NCBI GenBank assembly: GCA_026874595.1
Contig: CM049313.1
Location: forward strand, 73,462,659-73,526,658
Length of the DNA stretch: 64,000 bases
Direction: 5' to 3'
Source of the DNA: Sipunculus nudus
Taxonomy: Eukaryota > Annelida > Sipuncula > Golfingiida > Sipunculidae
Shown one piece after another: positions 25,601 to 37,771 of this stretch; positions within the stretch are counted from its first letter, which is position 1, and each line of letters starts with the position of its first letter. The translations under genes and the position numbers were made by a program. The notes beneath the pieces were generated by a model. It was given only the letters and a program-made list of their open reading frames with translations. It did not search any database and had not been told where the DNA came from.

Positions 25601-28600
25601 AAGCAGTTATGTTATCCAAGTACAATTGGTTGGTTCTCCTAAGGGTACGGACATACCAACAATTTAATTGCCTTACTGACTATTGGAACAAAAAAGATAT
25701 TCTGGCATCATTGCCAAGCAAATATGCTCAAGTTTACATGAAAAAATAAAAATAATAGTGTAACTGCACGGTATAATAATCAATGGTATGATATAATCAA
25801 TATTTTTAAAGTACTATCCGAACTAATTTATACACTCTGCGTTGCTTCGCACTGAAGTAGCTTAGGTATAATACGGTGGGACGTATTAAACATGAAATAT
25901 GGATACCGGAATATAAGCGTTCCGCATCTGTAGACTGCGCATTGATATGTTCGTTAACTAAACTATGCACAGAAATCAGATTTCAACTTCGGCTTGCGTT
26001 ATATTTCTTAAAAATTCATGTAAAGAAGGCTTGACAATGTGGACTTGGGCTCGTCTCTTTTGGACTCTGACTCTGACTCGAGTTGCCTGGACTTGGATTT
26101 ACACTCGCACTCGGATGTTGTGGACTCGATTACATTACTGATTTGTATACCCACGGTCCCTGATCAGCAGAGCCCGACTCATGAAATGGCAGGTTCAGAG
26201 GCTCGTTGAAGCAAGGTATTGGACAATAGGGACGCGAGATAATTAGTTATAGGAATATGGGCGATGGAAGGAGAGGCTTACGTATAGGAAGATATGAAAG
26301 GTGACCGACCATTGTTCACATACACTGTCATTTAAGTCTTTAATTCAAATGATTTTGACTGACCGCTGAATGTGAAAAGGAGCATGTTACCAGTCTGTCA
26401 GAACTTTTTGTCACTTCCGATTCTGTTACAGGTCAATGTGCAAGACCCGCATCGTGGAACAACAAGGTATGATGCAAACGTCTGGCTGAGAGGAGGTAGT
26501 GCATACAGAGACCTCTATCAGAAAGGTTTGTCAACATTGTTTCATTCGTAAACTACATTTAAACTACATTTTGTGTACCCAGTTTACAATCATGTAAGAA
26601 ATATAATTAATTAGAAACCTCCATTTGAATATGGGCATTGTGCTTTTATTTAACATTATAACATTTCCTGCATTTAATGCGAAACAAAGTAAAACATAAT
26701 GTTTCGCTAAATCTAATTTTATTCGACGAGACCGGTGTGTTGGTTCATTTTTGTATGATATTCAAACCGTTTATTCAATAAGCCTTGCTTCTTGGCCCCC
26801 TTCTCGTATACTTATCTGTTTAAAAACTAGACTGATAGATTTAATCTGACGGCATGACGGTAATTCTACCAAAGCTCTACTCTAACACTATTCCAATTTT
26901 TTTATCATTATAACACAAAACAATATCAGAGTACGTAATACCCAAATGGAAGACAAATGATAAGGATACAAATAAAAAAAGTACGTAATTCCAAATGGGG
27001 AGTACGTAATTCTCCAAAGGAAGACAAATGATCAGGATAAAAATTAAAAAAAAAATAATTTATTTTTAATTGACTTCATGTTGTGATAACTCAAATATAT
27101 CATAATAATAAAAATTATTATCATTAGTCCACGGTGGTTGGAGCCGCTGGACAGGATGGTCAACATGCGACAGATCTTGCGGTTCTGGTCGCACGTATCG
27201 AACACGAGCCTGCAACAACCCCGCCCCGGCCCATGGAGGGAACCAGTGTTATGGATCAAACAGGGAGGTCAGAGCATGCTACCTCAGGGCCTGTCCGGTC
27301 AATGGAGGTTGGGGCGGCTGGGGTAATTTCGGAACCTGCACGGCGTCTTGTGGTGGAGGAACTCAGACCAGAAACCGCGCATGCGACAATCCCCGGCCAG
27401 CCCATGGAGGGCGGGGCTGCACTGGCCCTGCTACTGAAACTAGAAGGTGCAACGAGCAGCCGTGCCCAGTTGATGGTAGATGGACAAGTTGGAGCGATTA
27501 CACAGTGTGTACTGCATCGTGTGGAGGTGGCACACAAGAACGCACTCGTTCCTGTACAAACCCAGCTCCAGCTCACGGCGGAGCGGATTGCGTGGGAGAT
27601 CCAAGTCAGTCCCGAGAATGTAATACTCAACATTGCCCAGTAGACGGAGGTTGGACTGAGTTTGGAGAGTATGGGGACTGCTCAGTGTCTTGTGGTGGAG
27701 GAACCCGTCAACGCAGCAGAAGTTGCACCAACCCTGCGAGAGCTTACGGCGGAGCCGATTGTCAAGGCCCATCAGTTGAAAGTGAATCATGTAATGTTCA
27801 TCCTTGTCCTATTGATGGGGGCTGGGGTGATTGGGGAGAGTATGGGGACTGTTCGGTTTCCTGCGGCAGGGGCACCAAGATAAGGACAAGAACCTGCAAC
27901 AACCCTGAACCAGCTTATGGAGGCAGGAACTGCGTTGGGCCCCTTCAAGAACTCGATGATTGCCAGATGCGCCAATGCCCCGTAAACGGCGGTTGGTCAG
28001 AGTATGGTGAATTCGGACCATGCTCTGTTTCATGCGGTGGTGGAACGCAGAGCCGCAGTCGTACCTGCACTAATCCGGCACCAGCTTATGGCGGATTGGA
28101 CTGTCAAGGGCAAGCAACGCAGAGCCAAACCTGCGGAAACGATCCCTGTCCTATTGACGGCGTTTGGTCAGATTGGGTAATCGGCGAGTGCAGTGTCTCC
28201 TGTGGCGGTGGAACACTGACGAAAACGCGAACCTGCACAAACCCGGCACCAGCTCACGGCGGGATGGACTGTCAGGGCCCAGCAACAGCGACTGAGAGCT
28301 GTGGAAGCGATCCCTGTCCAGTTGACGGCGTTTGGTCAGATTGGGTCATCGGCGAGTGCAGTGTCTCCTGTGGCGGAGGAACACTGACGAAGACGCGAAC
28401 CTGCACAAATCCGGCACCAGCTCACGGCGGGATGGACTGTCAGGGCCCAGCAACAGCGACTGAAAGCTGTGGAAGCGATCCCTGTCCAGTTGACGGCGTT
28501 TGGTCAGATTGGGTCATCGGCGAGTGCAGTGTCTCCTGTGGCGGAGGAACACTGACGAAGACGCGAACCTGCACAAATCCGGCACCAGCTCACGGCGGGA

Positions 28601-29452
28601 TGGACTGTCAGGGCCCAGCAACAGCGACTGAAAGCTGTGGAGGTGATCCCTGTCCAGTTGACGGCGTTTGGTCAGATTGGGTCATCGGCGAGTGCAGTGT
28701 CTCCTGTGGCGGTGGAACGCAGACAAAGACACGTGCCTGCAATAACCCTGCTCCACAACACGGTGGCCGAGACTGTGAGGGGCCAGCGTCTCAATCTCTT
28801 CCCTGTAACAACCAGCCTTGTCGAGTAGACGGTGGCTGGTCAGATTGGGAGGACTGGGGTGAATGCACTGCGAGCTGTGACGGTGGCAAGCAGTACCGTG
28901 AGCGTCGCTGTAACAATCCTGAACCAGCCCACGGTGGCAGCAATTGTGTTGGAGCTGACAGAGAGTGGAGGGAATGTGGACAAGAACCATGCCCAGGTCA
29001 GTAGTACTATCAGATTACATAACAAGGTCAGTATTACCGTCTGGTTACATAACAAGGTCAGTAGTACTATCTGGTTACATAACAACCTAACACGGTCTCT
29101 CTGCTTAGACACAGGACATAAATGTATAAATCGACAACTTTTAATGTTCCAGCAAGAAGTCAAGTCATGATGTTCTCACTAGATCTAGACGCGGCAACAT
29201 ATAAATAAAAAAATACTTTTATAGCCTCGTCTATCGGTAAGCAGAATGACAATGTGAAAATGTTTTCATAAATCCGACGAACTGACAGGATTTTTTACAT
29301 CTTTAGATAACAACTGTAGCGACAGAAGTTCCCAGTGTCAACGGTTCAAAAGCCGTGGATTTTGTCAGAGCAATGTGGCGATGATGAGAAAAAATTGCCC
29401 CAAGATCTGTGGCTTCTGCTGTGAGAATTCTTTTCTGATAAATTATCATTAA
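22530..29452 (+). CDS. Gene A: secreted PLAT - 11 x TSP1 - ShKT protein
   Basis: Coding exons: 22530-22605, 24247-24403, 25152-25257, 26432-26525, 27128-28996 and 29307-29420, then either two bases of a last exon at 29892 (stop T|GA) or read-through to TAA at 29450-29452. The spliced form has about 805 residues. Layout: signal peptide (MALGKVLCACVFVVFL...), PLAT/LH2 domain (about 28-144, with VYVRLYG and VRIGHTNGGWWDDW), eleven TSP1 repeats (about 145-767) and a six-cysteine ShKT domain (about 768-805). TSP1 repeats carry CSVSCGGG, which fits the protein O-fucosylation consensus, and W-x-x-W-like motifs. It should be extracellular, perhaps in matrix, adhesion or defence; this combination is not a protein I can name. 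PLAT domains bind lipid or protein. The TSP1 exon is much less AT-rich than its surroundings. Confidence 0.9.
23300..23570 (+). mobile_element. Dispersed repeat with GCCTCC ends, copy 1
   Basis: AAACGCAAGCCTCCACC at the left; (AC)n, then AAGCATACCCTCCTTGCGGAG at the right, matching the layout of 61040-61365. It lies in the gene A intron after the signal-peptide exon. Confidence 0.5.
24247..24403 (+). CDS. Gene A exon 3 (PLAT domain, first part)
   Basis: Acceptor ctacag|CAGCAC, donor AACTC|gtaagt; phases 1 and 2. Encodes YKVSVKVANEWEAGTNADVY and following residues, the first PLAT strands. Confidence 0.9.
25152..25257 (+). CDS. Gene A exon 4 (PLAT domain, middle)
   Basis: Acceptor ttaacag|CTACG, donor TAT|gtaagt; phases 2 and 0. 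Encodes YELDCGSDLGRLSRVRIGH and NGGWWDDWKVSY, the most recognisable PLAT motif. Confidence 0.92.
25274..25468 (+). repeat. 15-bp minisatellite, 13 units
   Basis: Variants of GATTATCTGAACATC start 17 bp after the exon 4 donor of gene A. One frame reads as DYLNI pentapeptides, but it is out of frame with the exon and intronic. Confidence 0.85.
26432..26525 (+). CDS. Gene A exon 5 (end of PLAT)
   Basis: Acceptor gttacag|GTCAAT, donor AAAG|gtttgt; phases 0 and 1. Encodes VNVQDPHRGTTRYDANVW, then LRGGSAYRDLYQK. Confidence 0.88.
26931..27050 (+). repeat. Imperfect direct repeat in gene A intron 5
   Basis: A segment with AGTACGTAAT and GGAAGACAAATGAT occurs twice, about 70 bp apart, shortly before the TSP1 exon. 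Confidence 0.7.
27128..28996 (+). CDS. Gene A exon 6 (eleven TSP1 repeats)
   Basis: Acceptor cattag|TCCACG, donor CCCAG|gtcagt; 1,869 bp, phase 1 at both ends. Eleven thrombospondin type-1 repeats are encoded without an intron. Most have the form DGGWSxW...CSxSCGGGTxxRxRxCxNPxPxHGGxxCxG...CxxxPCP. Repeats 7-10 share a 168-bp unit and are nearly identical at DNA level. Confidence 0.95.
28153..28820 (+). repeat. 168-bp (56-codon) tandem units, TSP1 repeats 7-10
   Basis: Units start at 28153, 28321, 28489 and 28657. The second and third differ at two positions (in AGCGAT versus GGTGAT). The fourth diverges after its first third. Such identity implies very recent duplication or gene conversion. 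Confidence 0.92.
28995..29084 (+). repeat. 30-bp triplication carrying the splice donor of gene A exon 6
   Basis: AGGTCAGTA recurs with exact 30-bp spacing (GG at 28996, 29026 and 29056), separated by CTGGTTACATAACA-like sequence. The first copy is the real exon/intron boundary, so the other two are duplicate candidate 5' splice sites. Confidence 0.85.
29307..29452 (+). CDS. Gene A exon 7 (ShKT domain)
   Basis: Acceptor ctttag|ATAACA, phase 1. Six cysteines spaced C-x6-C-x8-C-x10-C-x3-C-x2-C, ending CPKICGFC, as in ShKT domains. These occur in many secreted animal proteins, often next to enzymes or adhesive modules; the name does not imply toxicity. The exon may stop at the donor T|gtgaga (29420) and take its stop from the next exon, or read through to TAA at 29450. 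Confidence 0.85.
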
Positions 29453-29891
29453 TACGTTTATATTTAATAATTAAATTAAAATTTTTAAATTATTATTTTT
29501 TTCTGTATCAGTAATACATAATAAGTGATAATTGTTCTGAATTTTCATATTTTAATTTGTTATTTTCACGATTCAGACGGAATATTTTACATTAATTACA
29601 TTTTGTTTCATTAATAATTAGGAGTAATGTGATTAAAGCTATTCAAATTTGTTTCTTGTAAGTCGTAGACAAACTAGATTTATACTGTACGTTTAGTTAA
29701 ATATCATAATGAATTAATTATTTTTAATCCAGGAATCCATTTAGACTTACAAAATGACTTTAATATGTGCAATTTCTTTTAAAATTATACACTGTATTAA
29801 TTAATTACTGTAAAACATGTTTATACATAGAAATTTATCACTGATTTTTTATAAATGTAATTTATCTTTAATTTTTTTTATTTATTTACAG

Positions 29892-30030
29892 GAGGAAGAC
29901 CGGACAGAAAAAGTATATTTCTAGATTATTTGTCACTTTCTTCTCGTAATGATTTTATGATCAACAACCGTGCCCGCGGAATGTAATAATAAACCTGTAA
30001 ATAAACAAGGAGACTGCAAGATATAATGTG
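29892..30030 (+). other. Gene A last exon (3' UTR) and poly(A) signals
   Basis: A strong pyrimidine tract and tttacag end at 29891. With the phase-1 donor at 29420 the join gives T|GA, an immediate stop. AATAAA occurs at 29988-29993 and 30000-30005. Confidence 0.6.
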
Positions 30031-30911
30031 TGCTCTGTCTTCTAATTGACTGTATACAGACATTACAAACCATGATTGTCAATTTTCCTTCGTCAATCAA
30101 CCCCTAAATAAATAGATCTAAACTTTTTAAATTCTGTTTTATTTTACTTTTTAACCCGGGTATCACAACTGCAGATAGGCTTTTGTGGCTCCGGAAAGTT
30201 TGGAGATAGGGGTGGGGGTTATGGTTTCTTTTTGATTGTGTTAATGCCTTTGTGTGACGTTGTGTGTGTGTTTGTGTGTTGGTGTGTGTCCGTTAAATGT
30301 CTTTAATCAAAACGAGACATGAAGATATCTAGCAGAATACCCAACACACTACTAACACGCGTTTTATACTCACTCCACTTACCAACTGTTTCTGACGGGT
30401 GTCATCGAGCTGGCAAGGGGCTCAGATTTTTCAGATAATGAAAGCCGAGCTATTTTTTAAATTTAATCACATTGAAAATATATTACAATTGAGTATAAGG
30501 TTTAAGAAAATAAGGTATTAAGTTTCCAGTATAAGTTATTTCCAAACCAGGTTTAGATATAATGTTTCGAAGTAAACTCATAAATGGAACCTAAGTCTAT
30601 AATTCTATTTAATAATATTATGATTTGCATTTTTAAAATACCCTCCCCCCCCCCATAGTATATTGGCTCTCCTGTTCTCATTGCCTGTTTATGATGTAAT
30701 ACATGCTAGCATTTTCGCGAATCTTTTATCCCTTTGTCATTTCTTGTAATGATCAAGTCACTTTATGCGATAAATAAATCAATTAACAACGTTAATCACT
30801 TTTCATTATTGTCATACCTATCAACCACACTTTTTGACTACACTAGAGTCTGGGAACATGTTTTCTTCAACAAACCGGCTCCGTTTACAGGACATGAATT
30901 TATGTAGCTAA
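30031..30911. other. Intergenic, no recognised gene
   Basis: Contains a GT-rich stretch near 30260-30290. Nothing else seen. Confidence 0.5.
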
Positions 30912-31224
30912 GGCCAAAAATATAAAAAGGTATGGTTCTCAGGCACTTCCTTTCAGAAATCAATGCGGGCGGGCGGTATTTTATTTTTGACCCTTTTTTT
31001 GTTTGTTTCGATAAAAATGTCATATGATCAGGGAAAAGCATGAAAATACGTTTTTTTCAGCTAAACAGGTAAAACACTACGTAACAAAGGAAATCGTATC
31101 AAAATTGTATTATTTTATCTTCTTGTAGGATGAAAACCAAAATAAAAATGTTTGATGCGGGGGTCAAAATTGATGCGGGCGGTGCCTGGGAACCATACCT
31201 TTTATTTTATTTTTTTTTTTTGCC
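30912..31224 (+). mobile_element. Harbinger-like MITE, copy 1
   Basis: Inverted ends GGCCAAAAATATAAAAAGG and, on the other strand, GGCAAAA...AAAAGGTATGG, flanked on both sides by TAA (30909-30911 and 31225-31227). A 3-bp TAA duplication is typical of PIF/Harbinger elements. About 313 bp, non-coding; its twin is at 62357-62664. Confidence 0.75.
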
Positions 31225-31227
31225 TAA

Positions 31228-33487
31228 ACGCTTTACATTCTGTATTGCCTACCTCTCCTGGCATAATTATCTATTAAAAAAGTGCAAGTAAATTGCATTT
31301 TAAACCTATCAATTATGGATGAAAAAAGGGCTTGTTTAAATTTACAGATAAAAGAAATGTCTGTTGAATGCTCGATCATAGGCTTAGGTTTGATAACGTT
31401 ACGGATAAAGAGATTATGTTTAAAAAGATCGCCTTAATACATGTCACTGGACAAGGGTTGTAGAATATACCATATATCCTGAAATAAATACACCCCTCCT
31501 TCTCAATGGACTAGCCCATTAACGCCCTAATGATAAAGTAGGCTGCCCTATGGGTCAGACACTTCACTTACCGGGCATGTCTGCCCATTAGTTGGACAAC
31601 AGGGAAGGTGGCTTCTGTCAGACTGACAAGACTCCACCCTCTTTGGCAATTCACTTAGTAAATATTGCGTTCCAGCGTAATAATGATATGGATGAAGTTT
31701 AGCATCCGCTACGCTTAGTAGTGTCTTGAAACATGTTTTACTTAAAGACTGACAGTATGATCATTTTCGGTATATTGGTAATAAACATTCAAAATTCGGA
31801 CAGTTCATTCTGTTAGTGTTTGCTGATGTATAACAATTTTTTTTTGTATTTTATCATTGGGTGAAATCCTACACAGCGGTGGGCGGGTTCAAGTAGAGCT
31901 GTTAAAAAAACAAAGAGAACATGATTCACAAGTGTATAGACACACATACACATTCAATAAGACATGTACAAAGCAACGAAAATGTCCAGATATATTAATC
32001 ACGAAAAAGTGCATGTAATAAAATACTTGTACTCATAATCCAAAAGGTGTATCTTTAGTTCCTCAAAAATACAAAACTATAAATAATTATATGTCTATAA
32101 GTATCACAATCAAAGTTATTGAATTCGCCTCTTGTGGGGCACATTTCCTTCCATGGGCGTTCTCCTGTCATCTGCTGAATCTTTGTAGAAGGAGTTTCGA
32201 CTAATGCACACGTGCTCTCAGCCTGGATCTTCAGTTTTTTCTCCGCCCTGTCCCAATTCATTCTCTTGTGTCACTACAGAATCTGGCATTTGCTGGACGG
32301 CGAAATGTCGTAAGCTCATCTTAACGACAGACGAAAAACCAACTATCTTAAATCTTCGTGACCTATGTCAAATAAACTATCTGAATGCAAGCACCGCTTC
32401 GTGCGAAAACAAGTTTTTAACCGTCACTGAGTTTTTTCTAATAATATAATAAAACACTGCTGCCACTGTATTTAAATTAATATTAAATTATACATTTAAA
32501 GTATAACCTTAAAATTAAACTCCCGTGCCAAACTTCATAAGCACCTAAATATACAAAGAAGAAAGAGGCCCCGGTGTTGATATGCAATGCTTTAGTTGTA
32601 TTTGACGGAAAGTTGCAGAAAGTCACAGAGGGTTAAAGGATCAGCGTGGTTGTCAGGGGTGGATCTAAGGGCGCCACATGCACATTCGGCCTAAAATATG
32701 AAAACAGGACAATAATTCCACGCTTAATAACGAAAGGCGCACGAATTTGTATCTTGCAACATTATACGTTATTTTCCTTATTTCTGTATGTAACAATTAT
32801 GTATAAAGTCTACTGACACTATAGATAGACTGGTGACACTGGCCAGGAGGTCGCAACCCCACCCATCCCCACCCCTTTCTAAAACCCTCTGTCCGCTCTC
32901 GTTTGTGTATGTGTGGTGGTTTGTGTTAAGTTATGCATTCACAAAATTTCGTGTGTCCGTGGTTTTATTTACTATAGGATTTTGGGACGTTGATGTCTTA
33001 TATTTTCATATTAAGTAAAACGATAAACTCTTTTCAGCCTTCAATAAACGTTGATGTCAAAGTACGTTTAAAATGACTGAAATGACTGTTTCCCTTTGAA
33101 TCTTCAATTTTTATAAATAGCTCTTTTTATAAACTATTCGATTTCAATCTTTTGAAAGTTATAATCCATGCAATCTCTGTAATTATTCCCCAAAGAATGT
33201 TTAAAATTAGGATTTAATTTTTTTTCTTAACTTTGCCAGACAAATTTTATAACATAAGATAAAACAAATCGATGAATTGTCAGAACGAGGGCCTAGGGTT
33301 TAAATTTGTAAAAATTAGTGTCTTTACCAAACTAAAACACCTCTTAAATTCTGCATTTATATACAAATATTTTGGATACAGGATAAATGTATGTACTCGT
33401 CTAATTGACAAGGCTTTTTAACTGGCTTCTGTTTCACAATGCCTCGAGGAGTTCACGTATGTTTGTCATTTCAAACAAGACTCAAGA
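31228..33487. other. Intergenic, no recognised gene
   Basis: I could not identify coding exons or repeats. Open frames near 32055-32449 on both strands have no recognisable domain. Confidence 0.45.
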
Positions 33488-35405
33488 GGACAGCGCCCCC
33501 AATGCGGTTTGTTGTAACGACGGTGACTACCTGCGGTACCCACCATATATGTAAAGAGCTTTATCACTCGTATTGTTTGTTGCTTGCCCGAAATCTTCTA
33601 TTTCGGCAAGCATGTGTGTCACTTGCTTGTGTCTGTTTGTCACGTTTTTTGTCAAATTATATTTGAAATTGTTTTTAACTTTGTCAATTATAAAGCTAGA
33701 GCGGTCTAGTTTATCGTATCACGCAGCATTTGATTAGTTTTAATCGACTGTGCATCACGTTTCGTCAAATCTCATACCTTTCCTCGTCAAGGAAATTGTG
33801 CGATATTTTACTGTTTTCAATCTACAGGACACGATTCTTAAGCATTCGCTCTGAAAGTTATACAGATAATAAAAAAATGTAAACTCCTAGGAAAACCCTA
33901 GTTCTGATTTGAGATTGGTCAAAGGTCAAGGTCTGCGAAAAAAACTCAAAAATTATTATCTAGTCCAAAATGGTCCGATCCACACAAACTACGGCTTATT
34001 TTATTCCTGAGAATTTCCCATAACATTGTTTGCTCACCTGTCTTTCAAGCTGTGTCAGTCTGTCAGTATGTCCGTTTTTCGTCAGATACATGCCACAAAT
34101 TTCAGCAATCGCTATCCCTGAATACTGCCCTTTGTATGCTTGTTTCGAAATGTTCCCCTGTCTATTATGCTTTTCATCTGTCTGTCTTATTTCAACTTCC
34201 GGCTGCGCTCGACCTCTAGTCGTTTGGTTTGGTTATCAAATCACGCTGACGAAGATGTCATTTATCATGTAAGTAGATCACGTGATGCTACCGTGGCTAG
34301 AATACAACATGTTGGTATAGGTATGAAGTAATTGTTCAGATTAAAGTGCTCCGACTGAAGGACTTTAGAGTATCAGAAATATTTGCATTATGATGAACTG
34401 TGTCTAGCACTTAATAAAATCGGATCACCTTAGATCTGGCCTAAAGTTAAATATAAAGATACTTTAAGACAATCAGACGAGACAAGACTACAGTCTGGAT
34501 GGTAGTGATGGGAATAAAAAAGTGAAGAATTTTAACTTTAAAGATACCTCCCTCTTTTTACATGCCGGGCCGATTCCTTGCATGCTTAGAAAGTAAATAT
34601 GTGATTTTTTACATCTCCGCGACAGTAGATGTTTTATCTATAATATGTTCAGTTTATTTTAAGTCTGAAATTAGTGCAATCAATTATCCCTAGAGCCAAA
34701 CTGATTTGCATGGCCTCAACAATCATTTGGGCCTTTGCCTCGAACTGAAACTTATGAATATATCAAAAACGTTCACCAATTAGCCACTTTGACTGCACGC
34801 CTAATAGGTTACCAAACCAATTCTTTTTATCTTGACTAACTTTTTCTGGTATTTATCATGCCACGCAGTTCTCTCGATACATCGTGATGATTCCGGCCTT
34901 CTATATCATGTCTCTTTCTCTCTTTATCCCCTTTTATAATATAAAATACGAAGAAGACATATGCAGCAGGCTGCACCATTTTCAATTGCTGTTTCAATCT
35001 AGAAAGAGATGATCATTTTTTATTTTATCAAATACCAAGACCATTTCATAGTCTGGAACTGCCAAATACGAAAACGCTTGAGTATTTTCTCAATTTTTTT
35101 GAAAAAAAAAATGCACTAAATCTTCGCAAGGATTTCTATGTAAGAAACCTTGGCACGTTGTTTCAGGTTTTGCCCCAGTTGAAAGAAAAGCATGGGCGTA
35201 ACGTACAGGGTCCTTTGTATTGCACTTTGGATGCTTATACAGATAATTATTTGTTCAACTTCTTGAATATTCAGGCATCGTAAGGTAATGCTAAACAGCT
35301 GTAAAAAGTCACTATAAACGAGAGCTTGGGAAATTTCTCTGCGCATGCGTGCTAGTCGTCTTGTTTACGAATTAAAAAGCGTGGTGGGCCATAAGCAAAT
35401 CATAC
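33488..35405 (+). pseudogene. Decayed 5' end of a third paralogue of genes A/B
   Basis: 33488-33575 and 34208-34545 match 20690-21090 upstream of gene A; an extra ~640 bp (about 33577-34217) interrupts the copy. 35312-35398 matches the signal-peptide exon of gene A (shared GAGCTTGGGAAA, CTCTGCGCATGCGTG and CGTGGTGGG). The ATG is lost, the frame is broken and the donor is altered. No PLAT or TSP1 exon follows before gene B. It is read as a remnant of a tandem duplicate whose body was deleted. Confidence 0.7.
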
Positions 35406-37090
35406 ACTTTTTTTGTCCTGTGTCTCGATATGAAAGTGAAAAAAAAAATATTATAAAAACTGACAACTAAACATCTTTTAATAATGCCCGAAAAAATTAA
35501 AGACGTATGATATCATACGATATACAATTTGGTAATTATCCTGTTATCAATATTTCGCTCGAGATTAAAACCTTCCAGGAACGCTTTTGACATTGTAGTG
35601 CTTATTAAATAATGAACGATTTAAAATTGAAATTTAAGGGAGAACCTCCTATACAAAATGTAAATGAAGGAAGGGGTTGACAGAGACAAAATTTCACTTG
35701 TGCTTCACATATATGAAAATATTTGTAAACAAAGTTTTATGGTAAAATTTAAGGAAATACAATCACGGCAGAATACACCAGACAGCCATATGAATATATA
35801 TTGCTGAAAATAAATTTCATTCACACCTGCTACTGTGTTTTGAAATGGTCGCATTGTTGTGTCGCATATGTTTTCTCAAGTGTTATACTTATCTAAGGCA
35901 GATTTTGATCCTGCGGGTTAAGGTACTAGCAAATAAAGAAATACACACTCAGAACTGAGATGTAAATTTCAAGACAGACTGTTAATTTATGATGACATTT
36001 AAAGAATTTTATATTAACCTCAATAACACGAGTAAATGGATTTTAATGTGCAGTATATAATGTGGAACCTAATATCAACAGATCACGTATGCGTGATGAA
36101 CATAAATTTTGTCAAGGAGATAAAAAAAAATCAGATTCCGTAACACTAGGCAGAGTGAAATGTCAAGGGGAATGACTAAAGAAGTCTGTGTTTTTTTGTA
36201 AACAAATAACTATAATTTATTCTTAAAACTACCCTAACATTACAATAAACTAAATCAATACAATTACACAGTATAACAGCAGTATAACAACAAATCAATA
36301 CAATCACACAGTAAAATAAACAAAGGGCACAGTACCTGGATACCACCACTGTCACAGCGATAAGTCCTTTAAAATGTATAAGCCGGACGAACAGTTCATG
36401 GGAGAATAACAGTCCAATGTAAAGCTCTTGTAACAATCCCGAAAGTAAACTGAAGACCGAATAAGATTCGTAACAAATCCAGAAGAAAATCTATAATTGC
36501 CGCACTTATCGGAACAGGTCCCACAAACTGACATACACGCTTCTGTGTCCCCTGGAATATTCTCTCACCTCTCTCTCGGCTCTAAAAACACAGCCCACTA
36601 TTTATAACAACTCACCTCCAGCTGAGAACCTTCCATTTCTCGAATAATCTAAAGAATCTAACAAAGTAAACCAGTTCAAAGAACACACTAGAACAAAGAA
36701 CGCTGTGTATCTAGGGTTCAACCAATGCGGATTAAACCGAGCCTGCAACATCCAGCCAGGCGAGGCCGCTACAACAGGAGCTACGCGTGGCACACAAACC
36801 AAATGCCAACAACACATGGAACATCCGTGTGCACAATTAAACAATCATCTGTAATACCGCTGCACACGATAAAAGGGGCACCTGTAACAATAATTATTCG
36901 TAAAGTGTTCACTTATATAGGCCAAAAACGATGTAAACTCAGTTGAGAAATTTGTAATAATCCCTTTTTGACACGTTTCTCGGTGATACAATTTGAATAC
37001 TTTCCATATCACTGGCGTCACATACCGGCGACGACTGATGCTGAGTCAGTCCGTTGAGATGACAATAGATATGACGCTGTGTAAATATTC

Positions 37091-37094
<4 letters not shown>
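35406..37094. other. Intergenic; possible degraded repeat at 36180-37025
   Basis: The minus strand of 36180-37025 has TATAAATAG and a GGCCTATATAAG box and could be promoter or solo-LTR sequence, but no clear boundaries or target duplications were found. No gene recognised. Confidence 0.3.
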
Positions 37095-37157
<63 letters not shown>

Positions 37158-37231
37158 TAATAATTGGTAGGATGCAGACGAAGCATTTTATTGTAATGAA
37201 AACTTATATATATATATATATATATATATAA
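37095..37231. repeat. (TA)n microsatellites
   Basis: Two TA tracts, about 37095-37154 and 37205-37231. Confidence 0.95.
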
Positions 37232-37352
37232 CTCTGAAGAAAAACAACACTGTTAATTCACAACAGACTGTTTCACGGGATGCGACCCGATCATCAGGTG
37301 AATGTGGTTAGAATATATATTTATATATATATATAAATTTTATGTACTATAT

Positions 37353-37771
37353 TGTTATAAGAGCTATATTGACATAAGAACGGACCGAACTGTGTCGCTA
37401 GCGAAGCTTGCTTTTCTAGCAAAGCGGTTTGTACGCCGTGCCGGACTTGTGCGCAACAAAGATTGCTTCGATTCCGATATCGGCCCAATGTTTTCCCCTG
37501 AACAATTTGTCTTTGTAACAAAATGGGGGCTCATCCAACGTGACGGTAAACTGTGGCCCAGGGAATAAGCTCGCCAAATGTGACTTCCGGGATAATTAGT
37601 CTTGTTCTGAGATCAGAACGCTCTTAAGAGGGGGTGTGCTACGGGGTGACATAAGAGCGGACCGAATTCATGATTTCTAGCGAAGCGGATGGTACGCCGG
37701 ACTTGTACGCCACCAACATGGGTTAGATTCCTGGATCGGCCCAATGTTTTCCCCTGAACAATTTCTTTTCG

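Noticed and set aside
36725-36790. Possible decayed TSP1 exon (GAGCCTGCAACATCC resembles the RACNNP region)
   Set aside because: The match is about 15 bases only and no cysteine or WxxW pattern follows. Probably chance.
36180-37025. Possible solo LTR on the minus strand (TATA boxes, TGTGACGCC start)
   Set aside because: No second copy, no target duplication and no clear 3' end were found.
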